Source of the DNA: Sipunculus nudus
Taxonomy: Eukaryota > Annelida > Sipuncula > Golfingiida > Sipunculidae
DNA: 64,000 nt
Direction of reading: 5' to 3'
NCBI GenBank assembly: GCA_026874595.1
Contig: CM049319.1
Coordinates: forward strand, 18,393,101 to 18,457,100
Shown: positions 33,245 through 51,059 of the stretch, one piece after another
How positions within the stretch are numbered: position 1 is the first letter of the stretch
Layout of the letters: each line of letters starts with the position of its first letter
Made by a program: the position numbers and the translations under genes
Notes under the pieces: generated by a model
The model's database searches: none
What the model saw: the letters and a program-made list of their open reading frames with translations, nothing else
Told to the model about the DNA's origin: nothing

Positions 33245-36200
33245 AAGATTGTTAAAGGTATGTAATTTGTATTTTGAAAATTAGATTTGTTTTTGCAATT
33301 TAGGACACAGTTATCATTATAACAGAGATCAAGAAATACTGAAATAGCACATTTGTACCAAATGCATAATATATATGTTACATGATGTATATGTGTACTC
33401 TGAATACATTATTTGATATGTTATGTATTTCATTTATCCATGATGTGCCAATTATAATATGCAATTTTTTTAAAACACTCTTTTCATACTGAGTTTTTTA
33501 GAAAGTAAAACTTAAATGTTCAGGCTATACCAATGGTTAGAAAAAAATATACGAGTAATTAATTATAGTCAAGCCAGTCATAAGCCAATATTAGTTTACT
33601 TCATATAAAGTAGATGGGGCCACAATTCATTGAGCAAAGAACTCTGATTGAAATTAAGTGCAATTGGATTTCATCCATGTAAATTTTGCAGTTATACTAT
33701 TATCATTGTACATGCTCCTTATTGACTGAAGCTCTGTTATTATGTTGATGAATTATGCAGCAATACGGTTTTGATGTAAGCATGATCAGTACAAGTAATT
33801 TGGTATTTTATAAACTGTGGTTGGCTTTTAGTTCAAAATTGGAAAGGTAAATTATTGCAAAATGCAAACTGAAATATTCTGTGGAATGAATAAACAGTGG
33901 TACCTGGGATGCAAACATGTAGTACTGGTATGCGGTGTCTATCAGGCTACCATATCAAGAACAGTGATCAAATTTGCAGCACAGCAGTGAAAATTCATCT
34001 CAGATGCACGAAATTAATTTTTGTCCTTATCATATGAATGGTAGTGGTCAATTATAAACATAAAATAACATTGTAGATTTTTGGAGCAGACTTAATTAAA
34101 TGTCATTGCACCTTATAAAAGTCACACGCACAAATTTATTGTCTGCCAAAAGAAAGCCAATGGAGGGTCCAAAACCCTGCAGGTGGTCTTATGAGTCAAG
34201 TCGGTCATAACTAATGTGAATGCTTTTGGTTCACTCTTGTGTCGTCTTTACAGACAGGTAGTCAGACTGGTTCAGCTGTATTGTAAAAGGTCAAAGGTTA
34301 CTATCTAAACTACAGGTAGTTTTTTTTTAAAATTTAAATAACCTGATAGGTATTACTAGAGGTTTTTGAGAAAGTACCATGTCCGGTACGTCAGTAAGGA
34401 ATCCACTGAAAATTGTGTAGACTACAGAAACTATAATCCACCATAAGAAAATGATCTGTTATATGAAGTATGCCCTGTATACAGTGTCCTCATAAGCACA
34501 GAATTATTCACATCTCTGTGGACAAATGCTTTGTTTCTGATTTATCAGGGTGATTGATTTTGAATCAGTGTAAGTTTCATTATATGTTATCATGTCTTTG
34601 TTAGAAGCCTAACATACTTAGGGGAACTCTATCTTAATGGTATTTCACATTACCAGTTTTGTAAATTTTTAATGTTTAAGTGTAAGTTAATGCTACAATA
34701 TTATTTTGTGTGATATATCAACTATGCCATTCATTTATGTTTCACTGAGTGCTCAGATCATTTTACATTTTAACTGTGTTTAAATTATCCAAATCATACT
34801 CTGTTAAGAAGTTAACAGCTTTTTAAGTCATGAAATAAAATATTTAAAATAAATGTGTTCAGTTATACTGTAGTAAGACAAGTGTTGTCAGCAGTGATGG
34901 AAGGATTACCAGTACTTTAATACTCAAGTTTAAGAATAAATGAGCCCTAAATGAGAACTCCATACATACTAGGCTTGTATGGGCTTCCACTTGTGGAGTA
35001 GACCTGTAACAGGTCAAGAAATAATTCTTTTTTCATTTTTATATCAAATTATAAATGTTTTGTGATCATTTTATAATTCATATATTGGCTCCTTCTTTGG
35101 GTCGCAAATAATTTTTCTTTCTCCAGGGGGCCCTACTATCACAAAAGGGTAAGGACTACATAAGAACCCTCCTATAATTGAGCACACAGACACCACCTGT
35201 AGGGATAATTGTAAATTATACTGGAACTGGTCATGGTAGCAATAGGGCGGCTGGACATAGGGTAACAGATTAACTGTATAGGGGTTGCTTTTACTTGGGG
35301 TATATTTATGTAAAATGAGAATCTTACAAAATTATAGGGACCTACGCAGGTCTATTGTGGCGATGCTAACATACATTCCTGTTATCCTGTAGTTAGTAAT
35401 TACACCTAATACAATTAAATCAAGTTTATTCAGAGTCGTTCAGATAATATGTGCTTCCATTTTCAGTTTCATTCACACATTTAACCAACTAAAATATGTA
35501 GCCATTTTACATTCTTAGAAGCACATTTTGTGATGGAAAAATAATAAATGTTTTCTTGTAACCATGGTACAAGTAATCGAGGTTAGCAGTACCAGAGTCC
35601 ACAATTAGTTATTTGTGTCAGCACAAGCTGCCAGCTTTAGAAACTGCATCACCTGATTAAAACTGTGGTCACATCCTTTCCAGTACATTGAGAACAAGTG
35701 ACCCATGGGTCATGACCCTCAGCCGACTGACATGTTGATAATATGTCCTTGCACAGACAACTAATTAAGATAGGTGGCATCATTCTTCATGCATATTAGC
35801 TTAAGTTCATCAAGACCCAACCCATAAAAACAAATTTGATGACAATCCAACCAGCCTTTCATGAGGAATCTGGCAATTTGTGTATATTTTGCATTATTTC
35901 TGGGATGCTCAAACATACCCCAAAACTCTGAAAATATAGGTCACTGTGACCCAATTTCAGGTTTCTTGGGAGAACTTATGAGGAACTCTCAGGAAGTCAA
36001 GTTAGAAGATTCTTGGCCCCATGGTTATGATTTGTGCCCTACTTTGGTATCAAATATTCAATTATTCTGAAGGGTGCTTACAAGCCCCATAGCTCAGAAA
36101 ATATGGGTAACAGAGACCTTATTTCACGTTTCCAAGGAGACTTTTCACAGATCTCCCTGGATGTCAAATTTGAAGATTCCAGGACCAATGGTTACAATTT

Positions 36201-36779
36201 GAGCCCTGTTAAGGGACGAACGCATCTTTGAAAAGGCTAAGCGAAAAAGTGTTAATATTTAAAAAAAATTTAGGTGGTGCCACCAGTCCACAAGAACTGA
36301 TGAAACACTCCATGATGAATATGCATGCAAAGAATCAGGGTGATTAATGCAATAGTTATTCAGATACTGAAGCTTTTGTATCAATTTTTAGTTATTCTGG
36401 GAGGTATTTCTAAGACCCATAGCTCGGAGAATATGGGTAACAGAAACCTAATTTCAGGTTTCCATGGAGTTTTTTATGGACCTCCCAGGATGTCAAGAAA
36501 GAAGATTCAAGCTCAAATAGTTATGATATGTGCCCTGTTAACAGATGACCAAATCTTTGAAGGTCTCAAAAATAAAGATAAAAATGCGTAAAAATTCAAA
36601 GAAGTCCGGGTGGCACCACCAGTTTGCAATAACTGATGAAACACTCCATGATGCATATGCATGCAAAGAATAATGCCAATCACTAATGCACTAGTTGTTC
36701 AGATATTTGAGCTTTTGTATCAAATTTTTCATTATTCTGGGGGGGGGGGTACTTCTGAGCCCCATAGCTTGAAGAATAT

Positions 36780-37150
36780 GGTTACATGAGTTGTCGTCTC
36801 TGTCAAGTGATCGTACCTATACGCGAAGAAGTGATCATTTTTGTAAATTGATTGAGCTCAGTTTGATTAATCATTTGCGGACTCTGTGTAATTCATGTGA
36901 CGGTTGGAAGCCCGTTTGTAGGAAATACTGTTTAGCTAACAAAACAAACTTATGAACGACCAAATTATCACTCAATTCATATGACCGCTCGAGTGTCAGA
37001 GCGGCTTTGCGGCTCTAGGGAAGGTTATCAAACCGCGTGCCTCAAAAATCTCCACCACCGCAAATTCTGCATGAAGATAATTGTCAAATATCCTCCATTA
37101 TCTCGACCTCTGAGAATATTAATTATTTTTAGGTGGTCGCCAAATTAGAA
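36780..37150. other. Foreign segment interrupting the family A element
   Basis: About 370 bp without similarity to the repeat units on either side, richer in CpG (cctatacgcgaag, gaccgctcgag, aaaccgcgtgcc). No ORF and no obvious TIR. The repeat text before it stops at gaagaatatg and resumes after it with gtcctgtgaccttgac. Confidence 0.4.
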
Positions 37151-37594
37151 TAAATACGGTAGTCCTGTGACCTTGACCTTTGAACCCCAAAAATGACACG
37201 GTTCTTACTTTAGTGGCGAGTCATATATGTTACATTTGAAACCAATATGTCAAACTAAACCGGAGTTATCATCTGGAAACTAATTTGTGAACAGATGGCC
37301 CCTGTGACCTTGACCTTTGACCATGTGACCCCAAATTCATTTATGCTCTCCCCATACTGGCAAGTCAGCTAAATGCGCAAAATGAAAAGTTTGGGATGAA
37401 AAGCTTGGCTTAAAATGCAGCCATAGTCTTTTTAAATAAGTGAGTCCTGTGACCTTGACCTTTGACCTCATGACCCCAAAATCATATAGGTTCCTGCTTT
37501 AGTGGTAGGCCATACGTAAGTCAAGTTTGAAATCCATGTATCAATACAACCTGGAGTTATCATCTGGAAACAAATTTGTGTGGATGGAACGATT

Positions 37595-37626
<32 letters not shown>

Positions 37627-37741
37627 AGGTTATTACTAGATGGCATCCACTTGTGATCAATAAACACACCAGCTTTTTGAACACTAGATGTAATTACAGC
37701 TGAGAAACTGACATGATTGTTGTCATTTTATAGTAAAAAAA

Positions 37742-38800
37742 TATTTGTTAAAATGACAAAAAATACAGGTGGCCCCACCACTTTTCGGGAACTGAACAAA
37801 CTAGTCATGGTCAATATTCAAGGCAAGATTCATGACAATCCATGCATTAATTATCAAGATATTGGAGGTTTTGTATTATATTTTTGATTATTCTGGGGGG
37901 TACTTTCAAGCCTTATAGCTCCGAGGATATAGGTCACAGTGACCTAATTTCAGGTTTTCAAGGAGATTTTTTATTGACCTCCTTGGATGTTAACTTAGAA
38001 GTTTCTAGGACCAGCTTTTACGATTTGTGCCCTGCTAATGGATGGCCGGACGGACGACGGACAAAGCGCCATTCCTATACCTCAGTTGACTTACAGTCAG
38101 CTGAGCTAAAAAAATGGAAAAAATACAGGTGGCGCCACCAGTCTGCAGAAACTGATGAAACACTCAAAGGCCAATATCCATGCAAAGAATCATGGTGATC
38201 AATGCATTAATTATCAAGATATTGGAGGTTTGTATTATATTTTTGATTATTCTAGGGGGTCCTTTCAAGCCTTATAGCTCCGAGGATATAGGTCACAGTG
38301 ACCTAATTTCAGGTTTTCAAGGAGATTTTTTATTGACCTCCTTGGATGTTAACTTAGAAGTTTCTAGGACCAGCTTTTACGATCTGTGCCCTGCTAATGG
38401 ATGGCCGGATGGACGATGGACAAAGCGCCATTCCTATACCTCAGTTGACTTACAGTCAGCTGAGCTAAAAAAATGGAAAAAATACAGGTGGCGCCACCAG
38501 TCTGCAGAAACTGATGAAACACTCAAAGGTCAATATCCATGCAAAGAATCATGGTGATCAATGCATTAATTGTTCAGATATTTGAGCTTTTGTATCAAAT
38601 TTTTCATTATTCTGCGGAGTACTTTGGAGCCCCATAGCTTGAAGAATATTGGTAAAAGAGACCTAATTCCAGGTTTCCAAGGTGATTTTTCATGGACCTC
38701 TCTGGATGTAAAGTTAGAAGATTCCAGGTCCAGTGGTTACAATTTGTGCCTTGTTAATGGACAGACGGACGACGGACAAAGAGTGATCGCTATAGCTCAG
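37742..38800. repeat. Tandem repeat, period 359-360 bp
   Basis: Equivalent points fall at 37860, 38220 and 38579: units containing catgcattaattatcaagat, gccttatagctccgaggata and gatggccggacgg. The first two units are almost identical over more than 300 bp; the third is clearly older. Confidence 0.9.
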
Positions 38801-38824
38801 ATGACTTACAGTCAGCTGAGCTAA

Positions 38825-40499
38825 TAAAACCACAGTTCATAGTAATATTCATTAAATCACCATCCAGATAACTGAGGGCTTGTGGGTCTGATGTATTTAT
38901 ATCTTCATGGGACATATAGTATTGGGTACATGAGACACTTGCAATAAGTCTAATTATGCTATAAAAGTATCTATACACATTAAATTTAGTTAAGCCGGCA
39001 GTTATTAACTGGGAATAACACTTGGGATGCAGAAAGAATATTAGTCACATTTTAGGGTGCATGAGCAGCAGTTTCTGTTTGCAGCAAATTGTAGGTGATT
39101 TTGACCTGGAAAGTGGAATGAAGTGTAACATGTTATCCCATGTTACTCTTGATCAAATGGCTTTTGGTATGAATTTACACATTTTCAAAGAGATTTAAAA
39201 TTTAAGATCACAGTAGTATTCATATCTTGGTCTGATAATTCATATGGCCAATGTTTCTTCTTGTAACCAGCTCCTGTTTATCCTGAATATTTCTGTTAAA
39301 TGGGCCAGGCAAGGTTGTTAAGTTCTTCTAGGTAATAAGAATATGACATGTATGTCCAGTAAAAGCAGGGGGATGAAATGTAAATGGACCATATATTAGT
39401 CCAAATAATTGATGACAAAATGAAATTAAATCCGAGGTTATTCTGGAATAAGTTGAAACATATACATACCTTTCAGTTTTGTCTTTAAACAAGAATTATT
39501 GTGAAACGGGTGCTTCCATATTAATTTTTATTCAATACAAGCCAACTGTACTGAGCTTTCATAAATGATGGTCATATTTATTAAGTTATCTTTGACCCAA
39601 TGCAAGATTACATATATATAACACTGCATTCACTTTAATAGTTCTTGAGATAATATGTTCTAAAGGAATTTAAAGATGGCTTCCATGTGGCCATATTGGA
39701 TTTCTGACAGGTCGGAAATTGAACAACAAGTATCCTCTAAAAGGGACCAAACATCATAAAAAAATCACAGAAACTGCCCTGGCAAAAGGATTTCTAAAAT
39801 GGATACCTAGCAGACATAATGGTTTTCTGACAAGTCTGACATTTGATATCACACATCCTCCAATAAGACACTAAACTTGTAGCAATTGCTCCAAAAAATG
39901 TAACAGTTATGAATGTCCAAAACAATTCAAAAGGCATGATCAGGTTGGAGAGCTCTCATATCAGATTTATGAACATGCAAATGTAAAAAGTGCAAGTCCA
40001 ATTTGTTTTAATTATCAGGTTGCTATTCAATGGGGTCAGCAGGGTAGGTAAACTGCAAAACCTAAAAGAAAAGAAATGCAGAAAGCATCACTAAGAGCTT
40101 TGTAATCAAATAAAGCCATCCTAAATCCAGGTACAGACCCACATATTATCAGAACAAACACCTGCTGGAATATCTGATGATTTGTATAATAATATTCAGA
40201 TATCTAGAAAACTAAGTTTATTGCTATGATTCCATGATATAAACTGCAAAATGTTCCCATCATTTTATAAATCAGTAGCTAAACCTTAACACTTAACTCT
40301 CATAGTCTTAATGCCTGGCCAAAGCATTCTGGCAACAGTGTTTTTGTTATGCACTAATGATATATCCTTATCACTCTAGGAGCTGATACAAAAGGGAGTC
40401 ATATATCACAAGTGTCACTGACAATTATGGGCACACAGTGAGATGTACCTGTTGTGAGCCCCATGGTTATATATACAAGAAAACAAGAAAAATAGAGAT
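38825..40499. other. No recognised feature
   Basis: AT-rich intergenic sequence without coding-like frames, RNA genes or element termini that I can identify. Confidence 0.4.
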
Positions 40500-41612
40500 G
40501 GTCTACAAAATAAGTTATTGTGAACATCCCTGACCTATGACCTTGGCCTTTTGCCCACATATCAACTGGATTCTTTCTAAATGATGGGTAACTTCTAACC
40601 ACTTACATCTGGCCGGGTATAATTACTTGGCAACCAATGAGTGAATAACTTACACCTGCAACCTTTAACCTCCTGACCAGCTGACCTCAAAATCAATTAG
40701 TTATTTCTTCATGCAAAAAGACCCATAAAAATGAAGTTTGAATCACATTCAGTGATGCACAGATGTGGCATATGTGAAAGACAAGGTTTGGGTTGAACAG
40801 TTTCACTTGAAATATGTTCACAAGCATTTAGAACAATATTGTGACCTTGACCTTTGGAACTCAACATCAATAGGCTTCTTCCCCTATTTGTAGGTAAGCC
40901 ATATATGGCAGATGGAAAGTATAGAGCGAAAAGTTTGCCTGAAAATGACTCCACGCAAGAAAAGGGTGCTGTTAACTTGACCTTTGACCTCAAAATCAAC
41001 AGGTTTTTTCCCCTGTTAGCAGAGAAGCAATATCAGTGCTGAAAGGTTTGGAATGAAAGGTCCAAATTGAAATGTGTCCACAACCTTTTCAAAGACGTGG
41101 ATCCTGTGACCCTGACCTTTGACCTTGTGACCTCAACATCTATAGGATTCTTCTCCCACTTAGTAGGTGAGCTATATGTGAAAGATCAAAGAATTGGGAT
41201 GAAAGGTTTGGCTTTAAATGCATCCACAGGCTTTTCACAGAAGTTGGTTCTGTGACCTTGACCTTTGACCTTGTCACCTCAAAATAATTATGGTTCTTCC
41301 CCTGTTGGTAGGTGAGCTGTATGTGAAAGATGGAAGGTTTGGGATGAAAATTTTGGCTAAAAGAATTATTTCTGGGGGGTGCAAACACACCCCATAACTT
41401 CAAGAATATAGGTCGCAGTGACCTAATTTCAGGTTTGCATGGAGATCTTTTTAGAACCTCTAAGACTGCAAAGGGTTCATGGCCCTGGCCCCTACGGTTA
41501 CAATTTGTGCCCTGCTAATGGCCGGATGCCGGCCGGGGATGGATAGACCGAAGGACGACGGACAAAGACCCGTCGCTATAGCCCAGCACGACTGAAAGTC
41601 AGCTGAGCTAAA
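40500..41612 (-). mobile_element. Family A-related element, reverse orientation, left end unresolved
   Basis: The minus-strand 5' end TTAGCTCAGCTGACTTTCAG is at 41610. The interior is an array of units of roughly 130 bp with gtgaccttgacctttgacct and aggttcttcccctgttggtag at about 40838, 40975, 41105 and 41250. No 3' terminus was found on the left. Confidence 0.55.
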
Positions 41613-43177
41613 AATTGTCACAATCTATATTTTGACTTGCCTTGAGCTAGACCATTGGCACGGAGTGAATCTGTTGGCATCTTTATGTTTAAGCGGTCAC
41701 ATTTAACTGGCACGGCACCTGTTGGTTTGTGGTACTCTCACAAAATTTTGGTACACTCGTATCATGGCTTTAACTAGCGCTCAGATCTATCAATACACAA
41801 CTACCAGTAATTACATTTCTCAATGAAAGTTTTACAATTTCACACGTAAGTTGCACAACTTGGGAAAAACGGATCACTTGGGGAATTTTAAATGCTTAGC
41901 TACATTTACAACATTTTCAATAGGTTTCCAAGGTCTTTTTTTAGCATTAGGAAATTGTCATGAATGTGTATGCAAGGGGATCTAGATCATATTTGATCAA
42001 ACATATTAAAGATGTCCTACTGGTGTGCATCATGACCCTACTCACTAGTTAGCATGCAAAATATGTAGAAAATTTGTCAAAACCAGTTTTGGCAATGGAA
42101 ACATGGAAAATTTGGAACCAAAACAATTTTAAAGTGGTATTGATAATGTACTTCTTGATGGCATCCTGATCCTGTTTACTCAAGCTGGGATAGTCTTTGT
42201 CAAGATCATTGCTTTTCTACAGACACTGGATTACCCTCACTATGGGGTTGGGTAAAACTGTAAATTCTGTTTTCTGGTGGTTAATATTCAAGAGGATATG
42301 GTCTCAAAATTTTAAACCTGCATACCCACAAATATGTATCCCTTTCAGTGCAAAAGAACAGCAATTTGTATCCATGTGTCTCACTCTTCAAAACTTGTGG
42401 CCATGATGCTAATTGACAAGCACAGCTGAAGGGTGCCTTAACTTCATTCTTTATAAATTCTTTTCAGAAATAAAGTGCACAGGCTTTCATGATCGTGAGA
42501 CAAAGTTATGGATTTTGAATAGCCTTTTCAGCTATTATATACCTTACTTCTTGAAAGACATTTCTCTAAATTTTGTATTTTGTTTACCAATTTTAACTGG
42601 TTTTGTCCTGGCCAAGCATTCAAACAAGTTTTTCACTAGCTTGTCCCCAGTCCCTTCTGATGATGGATAATTTAATGGATTGAGCAAGACACTTTGTGGG
42701 TTCAAGAAAATCAGTTGTGTATGACTGCTGATGCTAAAATGATACTTTTTCATGGAAATAACATGCATTTTGAGACCGCCAAATTACAGCAAACGTACAA
42801 GTCTCTAAGAAGTGGGATCATGGATTGGTCCAAAACTCATACCCACTGAATCTATACACTGCTGAAATTCCATATTGAGTAGAATTATATTAATTCATAT
42901 TTGATCAATGAACAATTTAGGAACACGTTACTGTGGGTCCTGCAAGACTCAGAATAGACACATGACTCATTCAGGGAGTTTATGATCCAAACTTCTTTAT
43001 CATCAGATTCCACTATCTTGAGACGGTTGTAGAAATCTGATACAACGCTGATACAAGGCTGACAATGATATTTTGATCCAGTGCTGATTTTCAAGGACTT
43101 GTAATACACTTATAAACAGTATTGGCAATGCACAACAATTAAATAAATAAGAAAATCCACTCTACATGTGACAGAGG
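41613..43177. other. No recognised feature downstream of RPL27A
   Basis: AT-rich intergenic stretch. Longer open frames (for example 42413-42670) have no family resemblance or coding composition. Confidence 0.4.
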
Positions 43178-43183
43178 TTTATT
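43178..43183 (-). promoter_or_regulatory. Poly(A) signal of RPL27A
   Basis: AATAAA on the minus strand, 48 bp past the stop codon. It gives the short 3' UTR typical of ribosomal protein mRNAs. Confidence 0.75.
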
Positions 43184-43230
43184 TTCGGCCATATACATAT
43201 GAATGGAGAATGTCTGTATGGAGGTGTCAT

Positions 43231-48605
<5,375 letters not shown>

Positions 48606-48628
48606 CTTGGCCGTCACGTTGAGAAAGG
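48606..48628 (-). promoter_or_regulatory. RPL27A 5' leader with TOP motif
   Basis: Reading the minus strand into the ATG, the leader is CCTTTCTCAACGTGACGGCC then AAG. A C followed by a pyrimidine run about 22 nt upstream of the start is the 5' terminal oligopyrimidine pattern that couples ribosomal protein translation to mTOR/LARP1 signalling in animals. The exact start base is inferred. Confidence 0.6.
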
Positions 48629-48824
48629 TCAAGGCCAACGAATCATTTCCGGGTGAGCCCATCGGAGGTCAGGTTTTTGAAACCGACATTCTTTCCCAAA
48701 CGATAACAACTGCCCAAAAATGAATTACAAGACATATCTGATATGTTATTGTATTGATGCAGCGCCCGAATATTGATGTACTCTTAATGTCATATTATTC
48801 ACATGAAATGGCCTTTCATTTAAC
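48629..48824. promoter_or_regulatory. Shared (divergent) promoter region
   Basis: About 200 bp separate the RPL27A leader (minus) from the ATG of the exon on the plus strand. No TATA box is placed suitably for RPL27A. A short upstream open frame starts at ATG 48719 on the plus strand. Head-to-head layout suggests a bidirectional promoter; this is inference. Confidence 0.35.
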
Positions 48825-48941
48825 ATGGAACAATATAATTTAGTAAAAAAGCAGACGAAATGCAGAGTTTCAGTTACCCAAGCTTTGAAACCCGGTAACA
48901 CGGAAGTTGCTCAGTGGGAGATGAGTGAAGAAGAACAACAG
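48825..48941 (+). CDS. Putative first coding exon of an unrecognised gene
   Basis: ATG at 48825 (A at -3, G at +4) opens 39 codons ending exactly at a strong donor, gtgagt at 48942, in phase 0. The product starts MEQYNLVKKQTKCRVSVTQA and ends with an acidic EMSEEEQQ, a soluble, charged composition unlike the nearby repeat translations. It is head-to-head with RPL27A. I do not recognise the family and found no convincing second exon downstream in the window; the remaining exons may lie beyond the window or be too short to see. Confidence 0.45.
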
Positions 48942-49408
48942 GTGAGTTGTCTGCATACCTGTACATAAACAAGGATATGTTGTGATATAACATGCTCGAT
49001 CACCTAAAAACTAAGCATTTCAGTTCACTGTGACTATTGTTCTAATTTCTGAAGTGGCATAATATCGTCTGCAATGACATGTATGTTTTTTAGTCAATTT
49101 TTGACAGAAGGTGCAAGTTTCCCACCCCTTTTTCTTGGGCCTTGGCTCAACTTCACAGCACGGTGTACTAAATTGCCCGGGATTCATGAAGATCCACTGC
49201 CAGTGGCACTGGTGGTTATTTTGATTCACAGAACAAGATAAAATTTTTTTATACTTGGTTGAGAATATGCTCAGTCTCGGAAAACTTACTCTAAATTAGT
49301 CTAATCTTAATAATTATAATATTGGTCCTATAATAAATCAATTGTATAATCGAGTTAATTCTGTCAAACTTGTGACTTTAATTTTACCAAGTTTTAATTT
49401 TGTTATTT
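48942..49408. other. No recognised feature
   Basis: AT-rich sequence after the orphan exon. The minus strand of 49020-49229 is open and encodes a cysteine/lysine-rich stretch (GWETCTFCQKLTKKHTCHC) that is too short to assign and may be a transposon relic. Confidence 0.3.
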
Positions 49409-49740
49409 CAGTGAAATCTCGCTAACACAATCATCTGTAGCACCTGTCATAGTGGTCTTGTCAGTGGGGTAGTCTTGGTAGTTCCGGGATTTTTAAATAA
49501 GGACTTGCTATAGTCATGGACCAAAAGAGTGATGGTTGTAGATCCGGGGGGGGGGGGGGGGGGTCAGGGGGTCTGCCTCCCCTCTTTTGCAGCCGCTGCA
49601 ACATGGGGACCTTGTTTTAGGTTTTATTATTAGTCATACTGGGTTGGACCCCTCATTTTTCTAAATCCAGGCTCTGCCCCTGTCATCCTAGCGGGGTGAT
49701 AGTGATTATAGTAGGGTAGTCACCAGGCAAGATTCCACTG
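49409..49740. mobile_element. Tc1/mariner-like MITE, degenerate, with an insert
   Basis: Ends CAGTGAAATCTCGC and GGCAAGATTCCACTG are inverted relative to each other, and gtggtcttgtcagtggggta echoes the 25072-25252 element. The middle holds a poly-G run (49546-49562) and gctctgcccctg, which may be part of a second small element. Confidence 0.4.
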
Positions 49741-50229
49741 TGACTTTGTTGAATCAGTATTGTTTATAATACAAAATTATTAACATCAATTTATAATTAG
49801 AGACCTTACTGTTGTCTGTAATTATAAAAAAAATTATTTTCTTGATAACTAGGGAACTGCTAGCTAATTGTTTAAATTTTAGTCATTTATGGATAAAGAG
49901 TTGTTGACATTATACCGTAAAATTTGTGAAATTTCGTACAGAAAAAAATTATTAAATTTGTGGAAGTCCGAAATTTAACAGTCAATTTCAGCAGTTTTCA
50001 AATTATGGTCTTGACAAGTTAAGATGCCTCGTCAGCAGTGGGTGATAATAGGAGCCTCAAGTATTCACTCGCAGATTTTGCATTCATCCGTGTTAACCAT
50101 GAAGTTTCATGAATTAAAACATTATTTTCTATACTTGTGTTGTTTATTTTATATTAAAATCAGTTTGGAAAAGGAATCTGAAAAGTATATATGAAGGATT
50201 TAATCCTGTCTAGAAAGTTGACACCCGTA

Positions 50230-50750
50230 CATGCTTGCATGACATCTGAGGCTTTGCCCGTAGAGATTTTTCTGTTGGCTTATGCATGGAAATCCCCACT
50301 AATGTTGCACAAAAAGCTAGAGGTCTTTAGATCTTAATTGATCCTGATTATCCAATATCAAATATCCAACCTCCGTTAAACTTCACAAACGTCTGCCAGC
50401 GCTTTGCTGTACCGTTTGATCTCGTGTGACTTGTTTGTTGGGTGATACGGAGCCCAGGTACTCGAAACCGAGTCGTTCTAGTGTGACATTCAAGTTATTT
50501 ATTGTAAATGTTTTAATGAAAATTAGCAATAATTTTCAAACTGATTAAAATTGGCATTACATACACATCGGCGCGCAAAGCTTGCTTGAAAGAGACCAAT
50601 TTGAACCTGGCTTACACATGGAAATCCCCCTTTACGGTGCACGTAAAGTTAGTGGTCTTGAGATCATTTACAGAGTTAATCCTGATTATCCAATATCCAA
50701 TTTCTAAACCTCAGTCAAACTTCATGGACGTCTGCCAGTGTCGCTCGCAT
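50230..50750. repeat. Tandem duplication, period about 335 bp
   Basis: Two diverged copies share ggcttatgcatggaaatccc / ggcttacacatggaaatccc, tcctgattatccaatatc and aaacttcacaaacgtctgcc / aaacttcatggacgtctgcc, then ttggcatta/atggcatt with acatcg. Non-coding in both copies. Confidence 0.6.
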
Positions 50751-51059
50751 CCCGGACAATTAAGCAACTCACATTTTATTGTCGCTGAAACAAAAATCTT
50801 AGTTTTCAGTCTAATTACATTCTATATGATGTAGATATAATTCATATTAATTATCAGTAGCATGGCATTCACATCGATTGGACCGGTAGGCTTGTTCAAA
50901 ACCAGATAACAGGGTGAGGTTACGTCAGTGTTACATTCACGGCAGTCCTGCGAACGTCAAATATGGCGTAACAGACCATCGGCAGTTCGAAATTAACATG
51001 TCATTTTAATAATTATGGTTACTGAAGAAAGACCGTGTACGAAATTCATCGAGGTACGT

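Larger units (their letters stand above)
31594..35691 (+). other. 3' flank of TM7SF3, no gene recognised
   Basis: AT-rich sequence with several AATAAA strings (31633, 33239, about 34835) and no open frame with coding character on either strand. A degenerate Tc1/mariner-like MITE lies near 32354-32518. Part of this stretch may be 3' UTR. Confidence 0.5.
35692..38824 (-). mobile_element. Family A element, reverse orientation
   Basis: Minus-strand 5' end at 38824 (TTAGCTCAGCTGACTGTAAG with its hairpin, then tttgtccgtcgtccgtctg) and minus-strand 3' end at 35692-35725 (CGGCTGAGGGTCATGACCCA then TGGGTCACTTGTTC). Internal tandem units include a 360-bp array and gtgaccttgacctttgac blocks at about 37170, 37310 and 37450. 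Confidence 0.7.

Noticed and set aside
38180-38557. Open frame of 125 codons and its near copy at 37884-38198
   Set aside because: Both are translations of the 360-bp tandem unit of a non-autonomous element.
49020-49229. Cysteine/lysine-rich minus frame (GWETCTFCQKLTKKHTCHC)
   Set aside because: Short and isolated; could be a transposase relic, but no family can be assigned.
51015-51053. Possible 13-codon first exon MVTEERPCTKFIE with donor gtacgt
   Set aside because: Too short, no partner exon and no frame link to the 48825 exon; kept only as a note.
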